From Rhabdornis inornatus (taxonomy: Eukaryota; Chordata; Aves; Passeriformes; Rhabdornithidae): a stretch of 64,000 nucleotides of DNA. Below, piece after piece: positions 51,120-61,923 of the stretch; the first letter of the stretch is position 1; each line of letters opens with the position of its first letter. The stretch spans positions 710,978 to 774,977 of the forward strand of contig VWZS01008898.1 of assembly GCA_013397075.1 (NCBI GenBank). Reading direction: 5' to 3'. A model generated the notes under the pieces. That model searched no databases, was not told the DNA's origin, and saw only the letters and a list, made by a program, of their open reading frames with translations. A program made the translations under genes and the position numbers.

Positions 51120-51300
51120 TTAATATTCAGTTTTGTGTTGACTTGGAACCATATTGCTGAACAGGCTGGTAGCTAAGAGTGCACAGAGAAGAATGTGTTG
51201 AGCCACATGCTTTCTGTGAACTTTGATGGGAGATTACCTGCTTTCTCCATTTATTGTTTTGAAAGGGTTCCCCAACGATTGGAGAAAGCAAGGTGATTTT
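51120..51300. promoter_or_regulatory. Candidate conserved noncoding element
   Basis: About 180 bases of mixed composition without homopolymers: GTTGACTTGGAACC, GAGCCACATGCTTTCTGTGAAC, GGGAGATTACCTGCTTTCTCC, TTTATTGTTTTGAAAGGG (a SOX/FOX-like word). It stands out from the surrounding AT-only intron. It may be a conserved enhancer, but no second genome was available for comparison. Confidence 0.2.
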
Positions 51301-51910
51301 AGAAAAATATAGGCTGGAAACAGTATAAATTTTTATCTAAGAGGTGGCTTAGAATGCCAGCTAAAACACTGAAATACTTTAATTATAAAATAAGCAGTGA
51401 CTGTTACAATAAAATATCAAGAATCTTGGCATTTGGTTCTAAACATAGTGCTGAAGTAGTAGCAATAACAAGTAGTAAGATTAAACAGGGAAAAAAAGTC
51501 TACAGACTAATCTATATAGGATTTAGACTTTTCCTCAGTTATTTTATGAATCACAGACTCTTCAACATCTGCAAGACCCATTTTAAGTTCCCTAAATGAT
51601 AATGCTTTCCACATCTAGAAAACATAGAAGTAAGGACTTATGGGTTTATATTGATTATTTGTTTCTGTCACTAGGCTTTTGCTCATTCTTGGAAAGCTTT
51701 AGAGCCATTCAAGTTTTCATTTACGATTTACTCTGAAATGAACTCTGCGTTCTGTACAATGCACTTTTCATTAATTCTTGTCTATGCTTAGCACAGTCAT
51801 GAACTTTACTGTGGGCTTGATTGACTTGTTGGTCAGTTTTTATTTGCTGGGACCTATTCCTACCATTATTACCCAATTCTTAGTATTTCTGAGTACAATA
51901 TAGCAGTCAC

Positions 51911-52036
51911 CAAAAAAAAACCAAAAACCAAAAACTGCAACAACAACAACTACAAAATTTAAAAAAAAGCCAAAACAAAACAAAAAAACAAACAAACAAA
52001 CAAACAAACAAAAAAACACCAAAAGACAAAAATCTT
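51911..52036. repeat. (AAAC)n microsatellite in an A-rich block
   Basis: A-rich block with CCAAAAACC, CAACAACAACAAC and an uninterrupted series of AAAC units around 51985-52010, tailing into AAAAATC. The opposite strand reads as long TTTG repeats, which creates the phenylalanine/valine-rich minus-strand reading frames seen here. Those are artefacts of the repeat. Confidence 0.85.
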
Positions 52037-53156
52037 AAAAATACATCACAATTTGTGTTAGTAGTGTTCCCACATTTTGTTTCAGCTGCATTAGAATAGC
52101 TTTGATGTAGTGCTACAAAATAACAAGCAAATAAAGCTGGATGATGTCTTAGAGCAGTTGTATAGATTTTAAACATTGTCACGTCATTAGCAAAGCAATA
52201 AATGCATATTGCCCTTAACTCTCCAAAAAAGAAGTGTAATTCAGTTCCTGTGCTCAACAGTTGCTGTATTTCTTGACTACTAAGCAGAACACTAAGAATC
52301 TGTTTGATAGGTATTTAAATACGTGTTTATACAAAAGTGAAAGTTGTTAGGTTTCACCAAATACCTTGCCAGCTCCATAATCCAAACTCCACATGTCATA
52401 ACTGTTTTGGAGACATTCAAATAGTATTTCTCTCAGATGGTGCTGGTAGAATAGCTCTGTTCTGTACTTGCAAATGGGAAATTTTAGCTTCAAGGATCAC
52501 TGGCAACTTACTTCTGTTGTCTGCTGAGAAACTAACACTTCATACTGAGCAGTCGACAAGAAAAAAAGTCTGTCTTCTTTTATGCATAACCTATTCACCC
52601 ATTGCAAATGAAGGTGGCTTTTCACAGCAAGTGTCCAAGGACAGGCTCTTGGATATGGCAAGTTCTCTCACATTTATCACTCCGTTTTTTGGCTGATTTG
52701 GCAGTGCCACTAATAAATAGCAACAGGTTTTGCCAACTGTACCCTTCTGCTGGACTTCTTTTATTTTTAAGAAAATTAAATTATTTCTGCTGTGGTAAGG
52801 GAATTGTTGCAAAAAGCAGTATGAAAAAATAAAATTTATTTCATGATAAAAGCAGAAAAATTGTTTAAAATTTCATAGTTGAAGCTGCTCCTTTCTTTAA
52901 TTGACTTCTTTTGCTCAGACATTAACTTCTTCATCCCTTAGCCAGTGTGAGCTCAGTGGGTGTGCTAATCTCAGTAATTGTAGGGAGTTTCTCTTCTCCC
53001 AGCTCCATCTTACACTTTCCTAGTTTTATTTTTATCCTTCTATATGTTTATTTGCCATTTCCATTAGAGAAGTGTCATTATAGCTGATATAAATGAGAAC
53101 TCTAATCATCATCTTTGTGATTTGCACTGCAGATACTATTTACTCTGTAAAAACAC

Positions 53157-53279
53157 TAAACAAAAAAATTTTTAAAAAACAAACCAAACAAAAAAACACC
53201 CCAAAGCAACCAACCAAACAAAACATTTTTAAAACTGTACCCAAAAAACCAAACCTGCACATAACCAACCAAAAAATCC
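53157..53279. repeat. A/C-rich low-complexity block
   Basis: Repeated AAACCAAAC, CCAACCAAAC and AAAAAACACC words make up about 120 bases. It adjoins a C- and T-rich segment (53290-54260) whose composition differs from the rest of the intron, so the two may belong to one insertion with the A/C tract at its left edge. No element was recognised. Confidence 0.75.
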
Positions 53280-53503
53280 AAAGTCCATGCAGATACAACT
53301 CACCCCATCATCCTCATACCAGCCTGTGTATGCTTAGACATTAACTTCAGGACCAACAGGAATAATCTTTCTAATTTCACAATTTTTCTTCATCACTGTC
53401 AACTCTATCAGCACATTAGTTGTCGTAAGATTGAAACATAAACATCTGGAATTTAGGTATCTTTTCTATCCTTCTCATCCATACTAAGGTACAGCTTCTT
53501 AAG

Positions 53504-54151
53504 TTGTGCACTGAGCTGAAACTCTCATGCAGATTCTCCGCATTTCAGATACTACAACTGGCCTCTTTTCAGCACATGACAAATGTCATCTTGTCTCATG
53601 GCTCCCAGAGTTCTGCAAAGATTTTCCTAACATCTCTCTCTGTGTCTTTCCCCAGTTCCCCTTCAAAGCATCAAATACAGGCAGTTTGTTTTCAGTTTTA
53701 TAGTCCTTCACCATCTGACTTCACGATACCCATTATTCTTCATAAAGTAGAAAAAAAAAATGCCATTAATTTTCTACTTTTTGATTTTCAGATAAGCCCT
53801 ATTGTACTTTCTCCTGTGCTGCCTGTAATGACTGTGAAGTACCTCATTATGCTCCTCCAAGTCAGTCATTCAGACTTCTCCAGTCTATGTATAGAGAGCT
53901 TAGATGCCTATATTGCCTGCTGTCATGACAGGTATTTCCTATCAGTCTGTCACTGTCATCTTGTCTTACACAGGACTATAATCTCCCTCAGTGTCTGTGC
54001 AGTGCTGACAGCATGGTCCTGGTCAGCATCGTGGGAGCCTTTGTGCTCTTGCAGTGACTCCCAGGGAGCCTCTGTGCACTTGCAGCGATTCCCATGTTAC
54101 TGCTGCTGCCACTGCTTCCAAGTCTTCCATCACCTCTGTGATTTACCATGA
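53504..54151 (+). other. Longest open frame in the window (215 codons), probably non-coding
   Basis: A frame from ATG at 53504 to TGA at 54149-54151 runs inside a C/T-rich stretch that is poor in TAA/TAG, which makes long chance frames likelier. The translation is rich in Ser, Cys, His and Leu with no domain, signal or family that I recognise. There is no in-frame glycine-proline or charge pattern of a structured protein, no splice sites and no conserved start context. A 31-bp tandem duplication (not a multiple of three) lies in its 3' half, which a conserved coding gene would rarely tolerate. It is listed because it is the outlier. A retroelement or non-coding exon remains possible. Confidence 0.15.
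54033..54094. repeat. 31-bp tandem duplication, two copies
   Basis: Unit 54033-54063 begins GGGAGCCTTTGTGCTCTTGC and unit 54064-54094 begins GGGAGCCTCTGTGCACTTGC. Both end TCCCA. They differ at 4 of 31 positions, so the duplication is old. Each unit starts GGGAG and ends TCCCA, making it a partial inverted repeat on its own. Confidence 0.85.
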
Positions 54152-54389
54152 ACATTGAAGTTCTTCATTCCAGCTGGAAAAATATGGCCCTATAATTGAT
54201 TTTTCTGCATTACTGATTCACCTGTTTTTCATGGTCTGCCCTTTCACAGGGCAAACCATGCTCTTCTTCTGAGGCATCAGTTTACTGCAATTGCAGAGAA
54301 CAAACATCTTCATCACATCTAATAAGACACTAGTATTTTCAGTTTACAAGAGATATTTGTAAATGTCTCAAAAATAATGTTTTTTTTTT

Positions 54390-54720
54390 AAAGTGAGACC
54401 AAAAGAGATGATTCAAAGGACATTCAAAAAGCCTTTGACACAGTCCACACAGTTCTTCAAGAGTGATTAAGAAAACTGAATAGTTCCAGGTGAAAGTTAA
54501 AGTTCCATCATAAGTTAGAAACAAGAGGCAGAAGATATAGTATGCCTATATTGGAGTATATTGTCAATTTTCAGCATGGCAAAAGGTTAATGTTTCTGTA
54601 TCCTCCTGACCTGTACATTAAATACCATTGTTTAATGTATTTATTAATGAGTTGGAAAGTGGGATGAAGGATATTGCATGTTTCAAAATTTAAAGATAAC
54701 CAGAATACTTATTTAGCCTT
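54390..54720 (+). mobile_element. Degenerate CR1-type LINE fragment (reverse transcriptase region)
   Basis: AAAAAGCCTTTGACACAGTC (54427-54446) matches the well-known CR1 reverse-transcriptase stretch encoding K-A-F-D-T-V, followed by CACA. About 200 bases further on, TTTATTAATGAGTTGGAAAGTGGGAT and then AAATTTAAAGATAACC parallel the CR1 words for F-I-N-D-L-D and K-F-A-D-D-T in the expected order and direction. The frame is destroyed by stops and indels, so this is a dead, old insertion in the same orientation as FOXP2. The edges are approximate. Confidence 0.55.
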
Positions 54721-55352
54721 GTAAAGATTAGAGATGACTTTGAAGGAAAATGGAATAGTAAGTATGCAAATGTCATAGTGGTAGAAAAAGGTGGTATTGG
54801 TTAATATGATAAATACTGATGGAGTAGTTTAACTGCTTTTACTGATGATGTAACTTTGCACCAATTTTTCTAAGCATAATCACAGTGCGATAGAGGAAAC
54901 AAATTGTATCTTATACAAGCACATCTTTTCTTGGGCTGCAGTAAAAAGAAACAATCCTAGATTTATGAAAATTGAGAAGTGTGCAGACAAATACCAATTT
55001 TGTTTTGATCTGTGATCTGATTATGTTATGTGGAATTTGGGATGTTTCATTCTAATCTTAAAGTAGCATTCAATAGCTAAAGAAGGAGTGCTTTTTTTTT
55101 CCCCTCTCTCCACTTCTATTATGCAGTCCAGCTATTTCAAACCTACATTGTGTCTTTATGTAACTCCAAGCAAAACTGTACTTAGAAAGCCTACAGAGAA
55201 GTGTGGTTTTATATCTGTTCATATGTATCTGCATAAGAGTCTGCTCTGTGTAATAGTTTTTGTCAGTGAGCTATTATTTCAAAACCAGGGTAATTTATTT
55301 TCTACGTAAAATATATTCTAATTACAAGTATCATTTAGGTTGTTTCTAAAAA

Positions 55353-55376
55353 AATATTAGCAGAAATGCTAATATT
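55353..55376 (+). repeat. Perfect 10-bp hairpin with GAAA tetraloop
   Basis: AATATTAGCA (55353-55362), GAAA, TGCTAATATT (55367-55376). The stem is perfect, and the four-base loop fits the GNRA class that stabilises RNA hairpins, though only if the sense strand is transcribed (it is intronic sense). It is AT-rich outside the GC pairs next to the loop. It could be chance. Confidence 0.6.
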
Positions 55377-58300
55377 AATAATGGCAATAATAATTTCTTA
55401 GTTTGGGAAAGAAAAAAGATTGGATTTAATGTTTGTGAAATTTCTTTACTCCCTTAATCTTGAGTGGATTGAAAAAAGCTTGTCATTTGAAAAAACTGAT
55501 GGAGCTTTGGTTCCTCAAGACCATGATACCAGGTTATTTACCCAAATCAGTCACCCAAACTACACTAGAGCTGTCTTTGTACAGATAAGTGAATTATCTT
55601 TTTAATATATGTATATGTATGCACATTCTTGTGAATTGTCTGTAGAGGCTTTTCATATTAAACTTACTTCTATAGTGCCTATTTCTGCTTTAATCTCAGT
55701 CTCTCAGTCCTTTCTTGTACTGTTTTATGACTCTAGATTTTATTGGGAGCAAATTATTCCGCAGCATCTTCATTGTTTGTATTCCTGGAGCACTGTATTA
55801 GTTGCAGTCTCTATAAATGCACAGAAAGCTCTTTTGTTTTATGCCCTAAGTCTCTTCTTCCTGGAGCAGGTACATTGATATCTTTGCGCAATTCCTGCCA
55901 TAAATGTGATCCTCATTTAGTTGTCTAAATGAGAAGGATTTTACCTGACTTAGGAATTTCACCTGAGCTGTGCACCATGGGAAAGCATGAGACTTTGTAC
56001 CAGAGTGGTTTAACTCCAGTCTTTTGAAGCTTGGGCTAGATGTCTGAGAAAATTGTTGTTTGTCCTATTTGCCAAAAGTTGTATCACAGGCATTCCAAAT
56101 ACTGTATCTATTCTGGGTTGGTTTTTTTCTTCTGCATTCTCTTACTGTGACTAGAGTAGGCTGTGCTTGTGCATAAACTGGATTTCTACTCCACAGAACA
56201 TCTTCTGTTCTTGGTTAAAGAATGTGCAAATCTCATCAGATTAATAGCAGATAGGATAGGCCAGGACCCTAAAAGATGAATGCCAGGATTTCTTGGATAC
56301 AATCCATAGCAACCCCATTATGGTCCAATCAGGAGGGACATGGAAGTATGAAGATTCAATCCCAAAATCCCTTAACACTGTCTTGTTTTTAGAAAGGAAG
56401 CAGTATTGCCTTCTGTTTGCCATGAATAACCTGTCTGTTTCAGTATAGTCTTTGTCCTAAAACATAAAGTCTTACTGATACTTCTCCAATCATCTTCTTT
56501 CCTTGGGCTTTCTTTCATTTTAGGATTTCATACTTATTAAACGAGACACTTTCTTCTCTAAATAATTTTTTTTTAGGTATGCTAATCTTTTTAATCAGCT
56601 AAACACTCAACCCTTGTCCTTGTAGATACTCTTTAAAGGACATACTTCTGCACTTCTGTAGATCCTTGGGCTAGAAGATGTAGCTAATCATACAATTGTG
56701 TTTGTTGAGAAATAAGTTTGTGAGAAACTCATAAACTACCAACAGAATGAAGAATTTAGTAGAAGATGTAAATACAGATGCATGCTAACAGATGAAGACC
56801 GTCTGGAAGGATGTCTGGAAATTCACTACAAAATATTGATTATTGTCCAAATAATAGAATTATTGGTTTCCATTTCATTTTCTACTTACAATTCAATAAT
56901 ATTCCTATTTTACTTACTGTGAGAAATTTCTTTTCTAAGTACATAATCAAAGAATGCCAGTAGCATTCTTTAAATCTGAACAGCACAGGACTACAAGCTG
57001 AAGACACTGCAGTTTCTTTGTTTGTGGTGTTTGATGCACATTTTCAGTTGGACTTTCATCACCTTATGTACTGTAGCATTAAACTATGAAACTACAGACA
57101 GTTCACATTTAGAGTGGTGGGTCTTTTCTTGATGTGTGTGCCTATCATAAACTGCCAAGTACTTCAGTTAAAAAAGCCTCTTGTTTTGACTGAACAATTA
57201 ATTGCAAAGAAGATGAAGGTAAAATGGGAAGGCAAAAATAGAAACAAAATATTTTAGGTTTTGAAATAAGACATACTGTCACTGTCTGATGTCAGCTATT
57301 TTTAAAGCCTGTTAGGTTGAGTAATCATTCCAGTTAATATATATAATCATTTAGAACTGAAAATATTCTTTGGTTTGTCCAGTTGACTAAATTTCTCTAT
57401 GAATCAGCAGACTGCTGGCTCCCTTGTTTTTGTTGAATCATTCTGCCATATCTGCTTAACAAAGAAGGATGCAATGTCAGCTACAGAAATATATTGGAAA
57501 ATTTCTGTGTGTTTCTAATTAATATTTCTTGCATTTGTAATTGCGCAACAGGTATTGATGCTGGTAAGACCATTTTCTGTATTAAACAAGTCAGCAGCAG
57601 TATGTTTTGACTTTTTGCATATTTTTCATATAACTTCTGGATGAAAAAACACAACATATGAAAAATAAACTATTTATTGCTAGTTTTATTTATGATATTC
57701 ATATTTTCAGGAACTTTTCCCAATGTCAATTGAGAACATTTAGTAATTTTCTTATGTGTTCCATTTTTGTTGTTTCTTATATTTGGGTTTCTTACCTCTG
57801 TTGGATTGATTTGAAAGTTGTCCACTTTTACATGTATATTTAAATAGTAGGAGCAGTGTGAAAGAAAGCCAGGAATTACTCTGTTCCTGGAAGGATGGGG
57901 AAGTGTCCCACACAGCATTTTTCACACTTGTAAGCAGTGTCCTCTTGACCTTCCATTTAACATTGAGACAGTCACTCTTTTCCAAGAACTGATTGCTCAA
58001 TCGTTTTACCGAATGGTCACACCTTTAGGAAACAAGAAACATGCACAAGAAGGAATGACTTAGTCTTGACTCCAAAGTCTCTTGTGCTTTGCAAGTTACT
58101 TTATGTTTGGAAAAGCTGAAGAAACAATTTGTAGCGGGCCTTGCATGTGACGGCTTTTAAGAAAAAAGAGATTATCCACAAGTTCTCTGAATACTGTCAT
58201 GGGTGGGGAAGTTCAGAGGCATTCAATGCACTCTTTACTCCAGCCATGACATGCAGGTAGCAGGAGCATCCTGTGGTTGAATGTGTTGTGTTCTCATGGG

Positions 58301-59999
58301 GATCGCAGCACCGCAGTGAGTGCGCCTGCACCTGAGGCCTTATTTTAGTGCTTTCTCTAAAGCTTTCAGTGTGGAAAATAAATCATGTTCAACTGAAAGT
58401 GTTTCACAGTTCCACAGGTGAGAAGGGAAAATTGTTTCTTAGACATGTTGCACAGATGTGTGTCATCACTTGTGCTTCCTCACAAGATAGGTCTAGAGTA
58501 AACTTCGTAAAGCTACAGCTGGCAATGCATACACCATGTCCTCTAACTGAAATGTGGTCTGTCTTTGCATATCTTTGTATCAGCTCAAAATTCAGATCTC
58601 TAAAGTACATTATTTACATCTGGAGGAGTATGAGCATAGGTGATACTGAGTCAGGTCATAATAGCCTTTGTTCTGAGTGCCCAGGTGTGTTATGAAAGGT
58701 GGGCAGAATGAGATGATAAGACAGAATAAAAAACTTGAGATCCTTGCTTTTTACATTCTCCCAGCAATGCAAAGCTCAAGAACCCTTTGTACCCCAAAGA
58801 TAGAAATAGATGTTTAATCTATGGATTAATAAGTTTATGTTTTAAAACATGCAGAATTTGGGTCTTTTCCTTGTTTGTTCTGTCAAAATTAGTGCTGTGT
58901 TTCTATCTTGAATCTATTTAGGTCTTATTTCCAGGCATTTAATCTTGTTAAACTTCGAAGAAAATTAAGAGAGAACAATGTCAACATTTGTATCACAGAA
59001 TCAGACTTCTGAGATCCAGCTAATGCTCTTTGTGTTTCAGAAGCTGCAGATCAACTTCTTCAGCAGCTGAAATCTGGCAGATTTAAACGAGATTTATAAC
59101 ATTATTTAGTAACAGTGAAATCATTAAAGTTTGGTATTGTAATTATGAGTGATTTCATGTACCAGCAAATCTCTGCGTGAAATCTTGCAAAAGCTTGCAG
59201 GATGTGACTGGTATCTCCCTCTAGTTGTCTTCTCTCACTCTTAATCAATCCATTCTCCTATTTTCCTAGATCATTACCTAATGATTTTGTGAGTAAAGAC
59301 ATTATTTTCAGGATCTTGTTTGCCATTTAGCTTGAATCTTAGAGATACACAAATTTCTCTTTCAAGAAGACAAATTTTGTTTCTGTAATCAGCTGGGAAA
59401 TATGCTGGTGAGGAACTTTCTTTATATTCTACAGATACACCAAAAACCATAAATACTTTTTCTCTGATAGATGTTTTTCTGTACAGTATTGAATTATAAA
59501 AAACTAAAATAGCATATACAAGGCTTATATAAATCAGTATCACTAAGTATCATTAATGAAATGCTCAAAATTTGAAAAGTAAGGTTTTCTTCCCTGCTCT
59601 GTTGAAGTTTTTTCTGATGAGTAGACAAAGAGTTATAGTATAAAGTTACAACAGTTTGCCTCCTCCAAAATTTTGTCTGTAAAAGTAATAATTCAGATTT
59701 ATCCAGTGCATTTTAATTCTTTATAGGAAAAAAAATGAAGATGTTAAGGCTCATCAGTGCTGAGCTAATGGAGATCTGTTCACAATTTTATCCTGGAATT
59801 CTTCTGAAGGCTTAAGTTTCTGTCTGCCTTGGAAACTTAACAAGAAGAATTTATTTCAGACATTGCTTACTAGTATCCAAACAAAAAAATCACCCAACTT
59901 GATTTGTTTGAATAAAAAGAGAAGGGTTAAAAAGAGCCTTCATTCAAGAATTAATTTTAGCATCATTTACTTCTCTGTGCACGCTTTATGTTTGGACGC

Positions 60000-60255
60000 C
60001 ATTTATAAATATCTTACTATCATTTGTTAAATTTTATGACAATTTTTACCATGCCTGATGACTGTAACTCATGCATTAAACATGCACACGTATTTTAACA
60101 ATATTTGCATCTTATAATATGCTTTCTAACGACTTGTCATAGACTCATCAGTTAAACATTTATTTTACAAATGCATTTTGTAATATGCTATGGTAATAAA
60201 CTATAGAAAAAGGTATCCCACCTTATAATATTTTCAGATGGATGAATAATGCATT
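60000..60255. promoter_or_regulatory. Candidate conserved noncoding element
   Basis: The stretch has TAAACATG, TTAACAATATTTGCAT, GACTCATCAG (AP-1-like TGAGTC complement) and TTTTACAAATGCATTTTG with balanced A and T and few long runs. It includes several forkhead-like words (TAAACA, TGTTAAA). It is nominated on texture alone. Confidence 0.2.
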
Positions 60256-61410
60256 ACAAATTCTACCTTCATTTAAAACATGACCTCTATTCTGATGAAA
60301 TCTGATACATTGTCTGGATTTATGGTGATCACTGAGTTGTGTGAGGGGCTGTCAATCTGCTTTCTGATTAATTTTCCTAGTTGATAAATTTGAATTAATC
60401 TGTAAATATTTACAAAATAATATGGAGGGATTTTTTCAGTTTGTTTTTTTTTTACCCACCTGATTAATTTAAACCAATTGTACCAACCCCCGTCTATCTG
60501 GAAGCTAATTTTCATTCAAATAATTTCTGGAAATTCAGTTCAGTTCTGAAATTGATTATCAAAATCATCATTGTTCTTTTGCTGGTTGCCTGTTTGTCAT
60601 ATGTATCTCTAAAGAGGCCTAGGCTACTGTTGCATCTAATCTAATGAGCTCTGTAAAGATGAAGGGTACACAATACTGGAAAATTTTATGATAAACTATT
60701 TCACAATAAAAACATGGTTTTGCTACTTATTATTTTAAAGTCCACCTACATCTAATTTTGCATACTTTTTTAGTTTATGGAACTTCATTCAAACCAACGT
60801 TTTGCTTAAGTAGCTATTGCCATCATAGTCAACCTGCTTTCTGGTTTCCTGAAATATCATGCTGATTTTTTCAATAGTTTTTTTTAATATGAATGTTCGT
60901 ACCTAAGATTCTCTGGCTGATTTCTCTCATTGTGCGCACACATGTGTAGATTGTAATGCTTTCAGTAGCTTTATTTCAGAGATTTTTTCTTCAAAACTGA
61001 AGAAGGGAATTTGAGTGTTGCTTGGTAGGTGAGTTTGTTTACATAGGCCATAGAGTATTATAGGTATGCACATACATCTGGTGGTAGAACAAAATGATTG
61101 AGGAGTTCAGCAGTGTTCTTCATTAGTTACCTTAGCAGTTTTACTTTTGCTGTTTGCATGGAAATAGTTTTAGGGCATTGCATCTCTGTGATGCTGTCTG
61201 AATGTGTGAAGTCAGTACAGAGTAGTCTGGTTTTACATCTGTTTAACATAAATACAAATGACTACTTCAGGTGCATAATAAGGAGAAGTCAATGTTAGAT
61301 AATTGGTCTCTTGGAAGAGGGCTTTATTGCACCAGACAATAGAAGGTTACACCTTGTCTCTGCCTTTCACCTTAATAGTCCAGGCTCAAGGGCCTTTTGT
61401 CACCGTTCAT

Positions 61411-61460
61411 AGTCAAGGCACTTTTAGTCAACACATTGTTGTCAACACATAGTCAACACA
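61411..61460. repeat. Short clustered repeat GTCAACACA
   Basis: GTCAACACA occurs three times (61427-61435, 61441-61449, 61452-61460), with a partial AGTCAAGGCA copy at 61411. Spacing is irregular (14 and 11 bases). GTCAACA resembles a forkhead-type word (RTMAACA), so a small homotypic binding-site cluster is possible. Slippage is the simpler explanation. Confidence 0.6.
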
Positions 61461-61840
61461 GCTGTTGAGAGACAAATTATGCAATCTGATTTAGACATCT
61501 AATTAGGATTTAATGAATTGTGCCACAGAAATGCCTATTTTTCTCCTTTGATTACTTCAAATGACTATTTCAGATATAGATTGTAGTGCAGACTTTTTGC
61601 ATTTGGTAGAGTGATATCCTTCATTACCCATTACTGCTTCTATTTTTTTTTCTCTTTAATTTCTTTTAAATAAATTATTGCCTATGAAATGAGCTGGACT
61701 TATTGTCAATTGAGTTTTACCTCTTCGAACTGAGCATTTTAGACCACACTCTACATACTGACACACTGAGTTAGGATTGTCAAAATTCTGTTATGGCAAC
61801 CTGCCTGCTCAGGGAGAGGATTATTAATTCTGTTTGTTTG

Positions 61841-61841
<1 letters not shown>

Positions 61842-61879
<38 letters not shown>
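61842..61879. repeat. 38-T homopolymer
   Basis: An uninterrupted run of 38 T directly precedes GAGGAAAAAAAA and an N gap. This could be the poly(A) tail of a retroelement on the minus strand whose body lies in the gap. It could also be a slippage-prone tract that broke the assembly. Its true length is unreliable. Confidence 0.9.
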
Positions 61880-61880
<1 letters not shown>

Positions 61881-61891
61881 AGGAAAAAAAA

Positions 61892-61923
61892 NNNNNNNNN
61901 NNNNNNNNNNNNNNNNNNNNNNN
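61892..61923. other. Assembly gap, 32 N
   Basis: There are 32 undetermined bases between an A run and TGAGATATTGTG. The flanking T38 and A8 tracts explain the break. The gap size need not be real. The open frame that appears to run through the Ns (61878-62144) is therefore meaningless. Confidence 0.98.

Noticed and set aside
51840..52257. Minus-strand ORFs rich in Phe, Val and Cys
   Set aside because: They are the translation of the TTTG/GTTT side of the AAAC microsatellite.
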